Below, in pieces: positions 42,571-52,400 of a stretch of 64,000 bases of DNA. The notes below the pieces were generated by a model. That model worked only from the letters and a program-made list of their open reading frames with translations, was not told the DNA's origin and made no database searches. Both the position numbers and the translations under genes were made by a program. Source of the stretch: Trichopria drosophilae (Eukaryota; Arthropoda; Insecta; Hymenoptera; Diapriidae); NCBI GenBank assembly GCA_030407085.1, contig CM059582.1:211326001-211390000 (forward strand), written 5' to 3'. Numbering within the stretch: position 1 is the first letter of the stretch; each line of letters opens with the position of its first letter.

Positions 42571-44301
42571 TCACTTATTGAGCGGTCCTTGTACTCTCGC
42601 AATGTTGCGTAAGTGCCTATGGTACCAATTGACAGAACCATTAAACTGGCGCAACTCTTTTGGGTTGCGCGGTCTTGAGCGCTCTAGAATCGGTTCGAGT
42701 CGCTTGGGATTCGGTTTAGAACCGTCCTTATCTATAAGGAAACCTAGATATTCGACACTTTGTTTCGCAAAATAAGACTTTTGCCTATTGATGGTGAGAC
42801 CGGCGCTTTGCAAAATTCCGAGGAGAATGTCAAGCAACCAGATATGTTCCTCGATCGTTTTGGAAATGACGATCCAGTCGTCTAAATATGCGTGTACCTG
42901 GTCTGCGTACCTCGTTGGTAAATTATTTACGCGCAAGTGGTCGATAAACTTTGTTTTCAATCCGTCCGTAAAGGCTTGGAAAGTGGCCGGCGCGTTTGTA
43001 AGGCCAAAGGGCATCCTGATCCAGTGAAATTGTCCACGACCCGGGACGGCAAAAGCGGTATAGTCTCGGCAGTGCACATCTACCGGGATCTGGTGAAATG
43101 CTTCGCTCAGATCGATTGTGCTTATTATATTAGCCTCCGATAACGCGTCTAGTATCGCATCCATGCGTGGTAGGGGATATGCCGACTTTTTCGTAACTTT
43201 GTTAAGTTGGCGATAGTCGATGCAAAATCTATGTCTACCATCTTTGCGCAAGGTTAGTACGACGGGGCTAGACCACGGACTGTTACTTGGCGCTATAAAA
43301 CCTTTTTCCAAATATTTATCGATTTCCTCGTTTATTATTTTATTTACAGCGGGGCTCCGGCGATACGGTTTTAGTTTGATCGGCGTGGCGTTTGTCAGTT
43401 CGATAACGTGCGTAGCTAATTCCGTTATTCCTGTTCCCGAAGCTAGCGTTGAAGATAGCTTGCTATCGAGGAATTCGTCCAAGCATTTTTGCTGCTTCGG
43501 CGTAAGCTCTATTAACTGCATAGAGTTTAATGAGCTGCGCTTGACTTCCGCGGAATTTAGGGGAAATTGCGCATCAGAACCTTCGACTGACCAGTGACCG
43601 CGCGTAGCGTCGATTGTAATTTTCCAGGCGATTATAAAATCCATTCCTAGGATGATCGGTGTTGTGAGTCCGTCGAGAATTGCGAACCACAACTCGCCGT
43701 AGCAATTATTAATATTAACGTCAAATTTCGCGGAATAACGAGGTGCGGCTACGTGGTCGCGTTGAGCAAGTTGTACGCCGGCACGTGTTATCGCGTCGTA
43801 TACGGGATTACTGGTTGCTATTATTTTAATTTTGTCGTACAGTTCGCCTGACATAAATGTGCGGTCGCTACCTGTATCGAGAAGTCCGGGATATTTTCTA
43901 TCTCCGATTTCGATCGCGGTTCCGATTGCGTAACGTTTTTGCGATGGCGCGGGCGGAGCAAGGCCCTTAAATACTTTGCGCTGCGAATGGCTAACTGCTG
44001 CTTGATAGCAGGCTCTTAGGTTAATTGGGGACAGCGAAGTGACAGATGAGATGCTCGCTCTTGCCGGCTGCGCCGGCTCGTTGCAGCAGCACTCTGAGTT
44101 TGAGTCTGAGTAATCGGTCTCAGATGTTTCGCGAAAATCATCCGCGTCGCTTTCGGGGTCACTAGCTGCATTCCTTGCGGCATGCGCTACATTAAGCGCT
44201 GATGCGTTATGAAGGAAGCGCGTTGAATCTTGAAAAGCGACGGCGCGAATTGGAGCATTTCCCGGGTGATTTGAATTGGTTTTGCGCTCGCGAGTTTCCA
44301 A
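42571..44301 (-). CDS. Pol: aspartic protease and reverse transcriptase
   Basis: 576 codons without a stop. The N-terminal part is acidic/Ser-rich, then a retropepsin-like protease at about residues 130-240 with GLLDTGSDRTF (catalytic Asp) and PIILGMDFI. The reverse transcriptase follows: KLKPYRRSP, SPVVLTLRKDGRHRFCIDYR, YPLPRMDAILDAL, TIDLSEAFHQIPV (catalytic Asp), MPFGLTNAPATFQ and VHAYLDDWIVIS (catalytic Asp pair). The thumb region with FLIDKDGSKPNP ends the open part. The first Met at 44301 is only the first in-frame Met; the frame overlaps the end of gag in a different phase, so pol was probably made by ribosomal frameshifting. Confidence 0.9.
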   Translation of the reverse strand: METRERKTNSNHPGNAPIRAVAFQDSTRFLHNASALNVAHAARNAASDPESDADDFRETSETDYSDSNSECCCNEPAQPARASISSVTSLSPINLRACYQAAVSHSQRKVFKGLAPPAPSQKRYAIGTAIEIGDRKYPGLLDTGSDRTFMSGELYDKIKIIATSNPVYDAITRAGVQLAQRDHVAAPRYSAKFDVNINNCYGELWFAILDGLTTPIILGMDFIIAWKITIDATRGHWSVEGSDAQFPLNSAEVKRSSLNSMQLIELTPKQQKCLDEFLDSKLSSTLASGTGITELATHVIELTNATPIKLKPYRRSPAVNKIINEEIDKYLEKGFIAPSNSPWSSPVVLTLRKDGRHRFCIDYRQLNKVTKKSAYPLPRMDAILDALSEANIISTIDLSEAFHQIPVDVHCRDYTAFAVPGRGQFHWIRMPFGLTNAPATFQAFTDGLKTKFIDHLRVNNLPTRYADQVHAYLDDWIVISKTIEEHIWLLDILLGILQSAGLTINRQKSYFAKQSVEYLGFLIDKDGSKPNPKRLEPILERSRPRNPKELRQFNGSVNWYHRHLRNIARVQGPLNK

Positions 44302-44318
44302 GGTTCCGCCAGGAAGTT

Positions 44319-45281
44319 CTAATCTTTCCTGGCATCCTTCTCGTTTTTTGACGGCGACGTATGGAACGCGTATCGATTGTCAAGTGGGAAATCGCGATTG
44401 AGATTTTGGAACCACGGCCGCGTAGGTTGCAACGGTGGGGAGAATTGTGGCGGCTGCGCATGTTGCGTGTGTTGCGCGTGCGCGTCGTACTGGCTATTCG
44501 GTTGCCGATACTGTCGTGGTCGAGGTAGATTATCGAAGCGAGCCGAATTGTAATCGTAATTACGATTGTAGCTGTTTCGACGACCTCTGTTGCCGCGATT
44601 ATTATTATAAAAATTGTTCCGACCTCGGAAATCATTATTATGCGCGTAGTTTCTCGAGCGTCTGTCATTGTAGTCGTAGCTTTGCTTCGCAGACGTGCCA
44701 CCTCTCTCTCCCCCCTTCTGCGATCGAGCAGAGTGAGAGGAGCGCGAAGAACTGGAGGTGGAACGGCGGCGATGCCTACGGCTCGACGAAACGGGTTTGA
44801 CATTTTTGTTATTCGCGCTTTTTATTTGTAAATCCGTATTTTTGTCGTAATTATTGTGCAATTTCTTTTTCAACGTTTCGTATTGCTTTTTGTAAATTTC
44901 GATTTTATTTAAATTTTGTTTTGGTTCAATGTTGTTTTTCTTTTCGACTTTTTTAATTTCGTTTTGTTTCGATTTCGTTCCGGATTTATTTTCTGTAATG
45001 GGAAATTGCGAAAGATCATCTGTTTCATATGATTGTGAATCAATTGCGTATAATTGATTTTTGTTTTTCGTATAGCGTGTTCGTTTCGAATCGTGTTCGC
45101 GCAGTTTATCCGTTAATTGCATAATTTCGATTTTTTCTTGGTATTTACGGATTTTTGTTATTAATTCATCGTAAGTTGAAAAACTATCCCGATCGAATTG
45201 CATAATTAATTCGGAATGTAATCCGGAGTAAATTTTATCAAGTTGATTTTTTTGTTGAATTTTTTCATTTAATTTATTATA
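44319..45281 (-). pseudogene. Gag C-terminal part, 5' end replaced by a mariner tip
   Basis: The coding part starts at the mariner junction with YNKLNEKIQQKNQLDKIYSG, then HSELIMQFDRDSFSTYDELI, a capsid-like helical region. It passes into a basic, disordered Arg/Gly/Asn/Tyr-rich tail (RRHRRRSTSSSS; NNDFRGRNNFYNNNRGNRG). No CCHC knuckle is seen; the only one in this element is in the third ORF. An open frame extending to 45332 gains its first residues from mariner terminal sequence, so that start is not original. Confidence 0.75.
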
Positions 45282-45291
45282 CAGGGTGGCC

Positions 45292-45772
45292 GATTTATCT
45301 GAAGACATCGAAATATCTCGAGAACTATGCACAGAATCAAAAAAGTTGCCGGATGAAAGTTGTTCGACACGAAGGGGGGCATCCAGTGATAATTAAATTT
45401 ACCCCCTCCCGCATCCCCTGGGGGTGGAGTGGAGGCAAAAACAATAAAACTTAAATAGGAACCCCCAGTTTTTATTGCAGATTTGGATTCTCCGGAAAAA
45501 AGTACACCAATTTGACCTAGGAGCTATTGCATTTTGGTTCACAGGTGGCGCTGTAATCGATAAAAATCCAAATTTATCTGAAGACATTGAAATACCTCGA
45601 GAACTATGCACAGAATCAAAAAAGTTGTCGGATGAAAGTTGTTCGACACGAAGGGGGGCATCCAGTGATAATTAAATTTACCCCCTCCCCCAACCCCTGG
45701 GGGTGGAGTGGGGGCAAAAACAATAAAACTTAAATAGGAACCCCCAGTTTTTATTGCAGATTTGGATTCTCC
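45292..45772 (+). repeat. Tandem subterminal repeat of the mariner element
   Basis: ATTTATCTGAAGACAT, CTCGAGAACTATGCACAGAA, GGATGAAAGTTGTTCGACAC, TTATTGCAGATTTGGATTCT and the CACAGGTGGCGCTG block recur at a spacing of about 280 bp. The second unit stops early and runs into GACAATTTTCGCCCG of the inverted transposase copy. A further partial unit is at 46475-46673. Confidence 0.85.
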
Positions 45773-45948
45773 AATATTGACAATTTTCGCCCGCGTAGCG
45801 GATATGGAATACGGTCATTCTAACAAAGCCGGGAAAAAATACATTTAGCGTTACCCAGGAACAACGACATGGACGTAGTATTTTTCTGTTCCCTTTGGGG
45901 TGCTTGTTTTACGTGAGTCCCCTTGCCTCTCACTGTCTCACTGTTCAC

Positions 45949-46466
45949 TTACTTGAGTAAGTGTTCGAAATGTTGACCTTCCACTTCAATGCATTTATTT
46001 ATTCTTTCTTCAAATGACTTTATACATGATAGAATCATATCTGCAGAAATTTCTGCGCAAGCAGTTCTTATGCGTTCCACCATGTTTTCACGAGTCGTTG
46101 GTACTTGTTCATAAACCTTACCTTTTAGGTAACCCCATAGGAAGAAATCCAGAGATGTTAGATCAGGTGACCTCGCAGGCCAATTAATGGGGCCACCTCT
46201 ACCAATCCACCTACCATTGTAATCACGGTCTAGTATTTCCCTTGCTACTCTTGAAAAATGTGCTGGGCAACCATCATGACGAAACCACATTGTCCGTCGG
46301 ACGTCCATAGCAACATCCTCAAGTAGTAATGGTACTTCTTGTTCTAGGAAATCTCGATATTTTGTTCCATTCAAATTACCTTCAATGAAATAAGGACCAA
46401 TGAGTTTATTTCCTATGATTCCACACCAAACGTTCACCGACCAAGGACGTTGATGATTAACTTGTC
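45949..46466 (-). pseudogene. Inverted 3' half of the DD41D transposase
   Basis: The minus frame reads VNHQRPWSVNVWCGIIGNKL, then MWFRHDGCPAHFSR, then INWPARSPDLTSLDFFLWGY and ends FEHLLK, as in the full copy at 47386. The 5' half is absent: at about 46467 the sequence changes to a subterminal repeat. It keeps TGG where the full copy has a TGA, so the two copies have diverged separately. Confidence 0.88.
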
Positions 46467-46679
46467 GTACCCTCAGTTTTTATTGCAGATTTGGATTCTC
46501 CGGAAAAAAGTACACCAATTTGACCTAGGAGCTATTGCATTTTGGTTCACAGGTGGCGCTGTAATCGATAAAAATACAAATTTATCTGAAGACATTGAAA
46601 TACCTCGAGAACTATGCACAGAATGAAAAAAGTTGTCGGATGAAAGTTGTTCGACACGAAGGGGGGCATCCAGGGGGCA

Positions 46680-47385
46680 AATAGGGACAATTTGATCCCT
46701 TTATGAAAATTTAATATTAAAAATTGTGCATACAATATGGAAGCAATTTTATAAATAAGTTTTCTACCTTCAATAAAATTACATTTTAGGTTTTAAATTT
46801 ATTATTTAATAAACAAAAAGAGGACATCACGCAATCCATTAAAAAACGCGTCATGTCTCTTCACTCAGCTCATTCATTCTCTCTCTGTATGTTTTTTCCG
46901 AAATGAGAATAAATAAGCTGAGCATTGACGGTCAAACCAGCTTCTATTAAACAAAACGAAACTCTTACTTCATTTGGGGATTTCGTCGCCATCTACCGGA
47001 CCCCGAGAGAACTCACGTGGTTTCATACATGTACATCGCTTGCATTTCGGCCATCACCGGCGCCGGTTCTGTTACATAACGCTAGAGGGCGACATAACTC
47101 GAAAATAAAGTAGCACATCATTTTATACATAAGTTGAGTCACACGTAACCAGTTCACCTACATTTTTCTCTACTTTCCTGAAGGGAAGTAAATGGATATC
47201 GCGACTTTCTAATCCCCATATTAAAATTTAGTATTCACGGTCTCTCAGTGTAAGACTGTTTTTGAAGTCCATTGTATTGGTAGTAATTCGGTCGGAGGTC
47301 ACTTTGCTTTTAGAATAACAACTTTCCGTTTACGTGACTATTTTTTGTCTACCCTTCATTGCTTAAATCGAATTGCAAGTTAAAA
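46680..47385 (+). other. 5' region of the mariner transposase gene
   Basis: About 700 bp between the last subterminal repeat and the transposase start. No frame of interest; presumably promoter and leader. Confidence 0.5.
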
Positions 47386-48448
47386 ATGAATCCTGCTACA
47401 GTTCCCGAAAAAATCGAAATGATTCTTATTTATGGTGAATGTAAGAGGAATATTGACGATGCTGTTGCGTTGTATGCTGAGCGTTTTCCAGATAATGCTC
47501 GCTCGCGTTCTTTTTTTTACAAAGTTGTGAATGCCTTTCACTCTGATGGCAGCGTACAAATGAAAAAAAGGAAGCGAAGATTAACAGTTACAGGAGAAGC
47601 TAACGAAGTAGCTGTACTAGCAGCTATTCACCAAAATCCACATGTAAGCACACGACAATTACATCGCGATTCCGGCATTTCCAGAGACAGTATTCAAAGA
47701 ATATTGCATCGTCAAGAGTTTCACCCATATCACATTTCACTGCACCACGAACTAGATGGCGATGATTTTCATAACCGCGTGGTGTTTTGTGAATGGGCAT
47801 TTCAAAAAATGCAAACGAACCACAATTTCTTTGCTAATGTATTATTTTCAGATGAATCTACATTCACGAACCATTGTGGCGTCAATAGGCATAATATGCA
47901 TTATTGGAGCGTAGAAAATCCATTGGTTACGACAAGTTAATCATCAACGTCCTTGATCGGTGAACGTTTGGTGTGGAATCATAGGAAATAATCTCATTGG
48001 TCCTTATTTCATTGAAGGTAATTTAAATGGAACAAAATATCGAGATTTCCTAGAACAAGAAGTACCATTACTACTTGAGGATGTTGCTATGGACGTCCGA
48101 CGGACAATGTGGTTTCAGCATGATGGTTGCCCAGCACATTTTTCAAGAGCAGCAAGGGAAATACTAGACCGTGATTACAATGGTAGGTGGATTGGTAGAG
48201 GTGGCCCCATTAATTGGCCTGCGAGGTCACCTGATCTAACATCTCTGGATTTCTTCCTATGGGGTTACGTAAAAGGTAAGGTTTATGAACAAGTACCAAC
48301 GACTCGTGAAAACATGGTAGAACGCATAAGAACTGCTTGCGCAGAAATTTCTGCAGATATGATTCTATCATGTATAAAGTCATTTGAAGAAAGAATAAAT
48401 AAATGCATTGAAGTGGAAGGTCAACATTTCGAACACTTACTCAAGTAA
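47386..48448 (+). pseudogene. DD41D Tc1/mariner transposase with one frameshift and one stop
   Basis: ATG at 47386 (AAAAATGAA); an upstream TTG-initiated frame from 47359 is not a eukaryotic start. Residues about 5-55 (IEMILIYGECKRNIDDAVAL) match the DUF4817-type helix-turn-helix; HVSTRQLHRDSGISRDSIQR follows as the second DNA-binding helix region. Catalytic part: VLFSDESTFTN (first Asp), MWFQHDGCPAHF (second Asp) and SPDLTSLDFFLWG, where the Asp of SLD lies 41 residues after the second Asp. That spacing is the DD41D type described for Visitor-like elements. A 2-bp deletion near 47919 and a TGA at about 47956 break the frame between the first and second Asp. The long open parts are 47386-47940 and 47960-48448. 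Confidence 0.9.
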
Positions 48449-48802
48449 GTGAACAGTGAGACAGTGAGAGGTAAGGGGACTCACGTAAAACAAGCACCCC
48501 AAAGGGAACAGAAAAATACTACGTCCATGTCGTTATTCCTGGGTAACGCTAAATGTATTTTTTCCCGGCTTTGTTAGAATGACCGTATTCCATATCCGCT
48601 ACGCGGGCGAAAATTGTCAATATTGGAGAATCCAAATCTGCAATAAAAACGGGGGTTCCTATTTAAGTTTTATTGTTTTTGGTAAATTTAATTATCACTG
48701 GATGCCCCCCTTCGTGTCGAACAACTTTCATCCGACAACTTTTTTGATTCTGTGCATAGTTCTCGAGATATTTCGATGTCTTCAGATAAATCGGCCACCC
48801 TG

Positions 48803-49037
48803 TATATATCAATTCTACAGTATGAAAAATATAATAAATACATTTTATATATTTTAATGTAATGTTACAGTGATATGTCATTTATAATATTAAAAAAGTA
48901 AAATTTTCAAAAATTTGAAAATTCAAAATGGGATTTCTCGAAAACGGCACCGCCGATTTTTTTTATTTTTGGTGCAAAATCATCCAGAAGTAGTGCAGAT
49001 TCAAACCCATAAAGAAAATTTCCAGTGCAAGAACCTT
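48803..49037. other. DNA between the mariner and the second LINE
   Basis: AT-rich. The minus frame runs open out of the mariner's right junction for about 25 codons and could be the continuation of the split gag, but no conserved residue proves it. Confidence 0.3.
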
Positions 49038-49321
49038 TCAGTTGGGGCCAGTTCGGGCGCACCGTGGGGATTTATTGAAGAGAAGCAACAAGGGCTCAAT
49101 TAGCGCCTTCGCACATCTTTTTACAAAATACGGTGGTTTCCGGGCTGGACCGGAATTAACATTATCATCCAGACTAGTTAGAGCAACTTCCACTTCTTCC
49201 GCCTTGATAGTGATCACGTCAAAATTTATGTCACAGACATCATACAAAGTGTTAGGACAAAAATACGATGACGCTTTATAGACGGAAGAAAAATAACTAG
49301 AAAATAAGTCGGCTTGACTGT
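49038..49321 (-). pseudogene. LINE 2, distal part: start of the RT region
   Basis: The minus frame reads ADLFSSYFSSVYK right at the LTR-element junction, then VEVALTSLDDNVNSGPARKP and LIEPLLLLFNKS. This FssvF...aLtsLdpnkssGPD...L..PL..lFN pattern is the stretch between endonuclease and RT in insect LINE ORF2 proteins. It continues the frame that stops at 54277 on the other side of the LTR element. The RT core itself is missing: the match ends at about 49040. Confidence 0.8.
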
Positions 49322-49392
49322 TGTTACGGGCGGAATCGATGTTTTATCGACTGCGGTACCCGGCGTAGGTTTTTCCCACAAAGGTGGTTTTC
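49322..49392 (+). repeat. 5' LTR remnant (71 bp of 434)
   Basis: It matches 53843-53913 with a single difference visible (TTTTTCCCAC against TTTTTACCAC), then jumps to the primer binding site. About 360 bp, including the LTR's 3' end, are deleted. Confidence 0.85.
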
Positions 49393-49395
49393 AAA

Positions 49396-49413
49396 TGGTG
49401 CCGAAACCCGGGA
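49396..49413 (+). other. Primer binding site complementary to tRNA-Phe
   Basis: TGGTGCCGAAACCCGGGA is the reverse complement of TCCCGGGTTTCGGCACCA, the 3' end of metazoan tRNA-Phe including CCA. All 18 bases agree with the tRNA-Phe end as I know it. This places reverse-transcription priming just inside the left LTR. Confidence 0.85.
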
Positions 49414-52400
49414 ACTATCGCCGGGAATGGTGGAAGTGGTTTTCTTTTGGAATGTTGGTGACCGAATGTTGTGTCGCATATGTGTACATGGGACTGTCTT
49501 TCGCGTGCGTGTCTACGTGCTGGTACATTTCGGAATATCATCGGGAATTCTTTTGGACATTTCTGGAGGAGAGCGACCGCCAGGAGGGTACACCGGAAGG
49601 ATGGACAAGTAGGACATAGTGGATCGTCATCGAGCGTCAGGATTGGCCCGTGTACTTCATCAAAGGTTCGAATTATCGATCAAGATGTCTGCATCAGCGA
49701 GTGTAAAGGGACTTCAGCATGGTGAGCTATGCGTTTTTCGATAATGCGATTAAATAATTTCGTAACATCCGTATTTTTAATGTTTTATAACGCGCTCGCT
49801 TTGTGACTCCATTTCGGTTCGTGATGCGCGATCGCGTTCTGTTGTCTTCCACGACGCGGCGCTCCGACTCCGATTTCAAATTCGACAAGTTTGATTGATA
49901 TATATATATATATATTATCATGTATTCAAAACAAAATACCGTACCGATAAAGATTATTTAAGTTCGAACGGCTTATACCTTTTAAAGAAAATAAATCATA
50001 TTTAGTTGCGACGAATTGGATTGGAGACGATTTTCTCGGTTAGACGCGCGATCGTGTTTTGTCGTCCTCCACGACGTTCGATTTGAGAGTTCAGATTTTG
50101 AGAATAATACTTACGACGCTTCACTGACCGTTTTATAATTCATGATCGTATTTGTTATTCGATTATAGTTTTCTGAATCCGTGATGTCGACGACTTCTTA
50201 ATACTGAATTAATTTTTACATCTAATATGTTCAAGTGCATTAAAATTGATTGCTTTCGGAATTCGGATTTCGGTGTCGGTAGTTCCCTGTAAGAAACAGT
50301 TGACGTGCTTCGTCGTGTATGCGCGTATAAATATTATACGACATCTGAACCGCTTTTAATGCAACGGAAGAAAGTTTTATGATTTATATTGTAATGGTTG
50401 ATTTACTTTAGAACCCTCCCAAAGCGAATATCTATTACAAAAATTTTACCTTTAAGAATGTACGATTATTATTATAGTAGAGTACTAACAGTAATGTAAC
50501 CATATAGGGCAATTGAAATGTAATTAGTTCTGTAAGCTGTGTTTGTATTCACTAATATTTGACGATGAATAATTTATTCAAGTTACAGGTTGAATAATAA
50601 TTTACATTAGTGACGAATAAGAATTCGAATAAAATTTTAGACCGGGGATAAATATTTAAAATTCTAAATTTAATTATATTGAGAATCAAACATAAATACA
50701 TGCACATATACAGAGAAATAGAACGACAAATTATTAAGTCGATAATTGTAAATGTTAATAATTAAAAGTGAGGATTCTACGAAGTTGGATGACGATATAT
50801 TAGGCATCCGATTACGTCCAAATCACTCTACGATACGTTTGGCAAAATTTGTATTCAACGTTGCAATTTGGCAATTTAAGCCGAAATATCGATCTTCGAG
50901 TTTATTGAATATGAAATACAAAACAGCGCCTTTGACAGGTGTTCTGACGAACATCATCTTTCTCTAGATGCCCGTAAGAACATCGCGCCTTTATAAATTG
51001 AAACTGAAATTGAATTGAAAAAAATTGAAACTGTTGCGGACAGTTGGAATCGTTCTAAAAATATTGCCGCCGAGACGCCTGCTTCGAGCGAATAAAGATT
51101 TAGTTTTTGAAAGCTTGACCGCACGTTTTATGTTACCCGTTTTGAACATAAATCTGGTGCACTAAAAGATAATCGAAACAACACCGACTTAAATAGGTGT
51201 TAGTAAAACGTCATGTTTTGTCTGATGTTTGTGGAAACATCACCCCCACTTTCTCAAACAGAAGTTTGATGAAAGATAATATTATTCGGTACATGTTCTA
51301 AAGAATGTCATATTTTGATTGTCGTTTCCAAGGTTCAGTATGGCGATTGAAATTTGAAAAAACATGACGGCGAATGATTATTGACTTATCATGTGGATGG
51401 AAGAAATTTGATTTGTTTGTAAATATGGAAACAAAGTACTACGATGGATGTGTAATAGGAATATGATTCTAATTGCAAATAAAACCGAAAGTCGACCTTT
51501 TCGTGAAAGGTTTGGTATCGATTTCAAGTAAAATTTTGTGCGCGAATGACAAATTGAATGATAACAACTTAATATAAATCATAGTACATATTATAACGAT
51601 TGTTCACGTTTGTGAAGGTCATGATCGATTGTACACAGGTCCCGGTTTTGGACGATGGAGCGCGGGCCTGGCGTATTTATAGTTGCCCTTGCCTTTGATT
51701 GATATGTCCCATTATTTAGATGTTGATGATGACATGATGAATCGTAATTGAATTGATTAAAATTTCCATACGTATTTTGGACTCGTATTCGAAAACGTGA
51801 GCCTTTTAATTATTAATGTTTTAATTATTAATATTCGTTTTTACCGAATTTTCATGAAAGCTTTATGTATGAAATTGAAACTGGCCGCAGATTCGAAAAA
51901 AGAATGGTTCGCAATTACAAATACTAAGTTTTCGAAAAACCAGCAACTCTGAAATGTCAATTCATTCATAAGTAACAATAATTAAATAGTTGCAATAAAA
52001 TAAATAACAATTTTTAGTAATATTCCGAATATGTGGCTGCGAATATGCGGTTAGTTTCAGTTTCATGTTTTTGAAATTCTTTTATGTGGCCATTGTCTCC
52101 CTTCTAAATGGACAGTAGCTCTTTGGTTTCGATCACGTGGATTCGAAGTCGCGCTTCGAATTTTGGTCAGTGCTGGCCATTGAGTGAACAAGAAGTTTAG
52201 AGGTTCGTAGCATGGCATTTTGATTTGGTTTGAATTTATTATGAGAGCTCACTGTGAACACGAAGTTCATAAGTTTGGATTGCGGATAATGTCCGATTTG
52301 CCACTGTATCGCCTCTAAATGGATAGTAGCCAGTTGGTTTCGAGCACGTGGGACGGAGTAGCGCTCTGTCTTTAGTCAGTGCTGGCCCTCTGGTGAACAA

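Larger units (their letters stand above)
38392..45281 (-). mobile_element. Ty3/Gypsy-like LTR retrotransposon, 5'-truncated
   Basis: Read on the minus strand: gag C-terminal part (45281-44319), protease and reverse transcriptase (44301-42571), decayed RNase H (42570-42225), integrase zinc finger and core (42224-40801), an extra ORF (40780-39662), a polypurine tract (39128-39118) and a 3' LTR (39117 to about 38392). Protease-RT-RNase H-integrase order is that of Ty3/Gypsy. The 5' end with 5' LTR and primer binding site is lost beyond a mariner insertion at 45282. Coding parts carry several frameshifts. Confidence 0.85.
45282..48802 (+). mobile_element. DD41D Tc1/mariner element with an inverted half-copy inside
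   Basis: The tips CAGGGTGGCCGATTTATCTG (45282) and the inverted ...CAGATAAATCGGCCACCCTG (48802) are flanked by TA on both sides, the Tc1/mariner target. A plus-strand transposase occupies 47386-48448. At the left, 45773-46467 is an inverted copy of the transposase 3' half and 3' UTR (47941-48629). Subterminal blocks of about 278 bp are repeated: 45292-45571, 45572-45772, 46475-46673, and inverted at 48630-48802. It is inserted in the gag of the Gypsy-like element at 45281. Confidence 0.88.
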
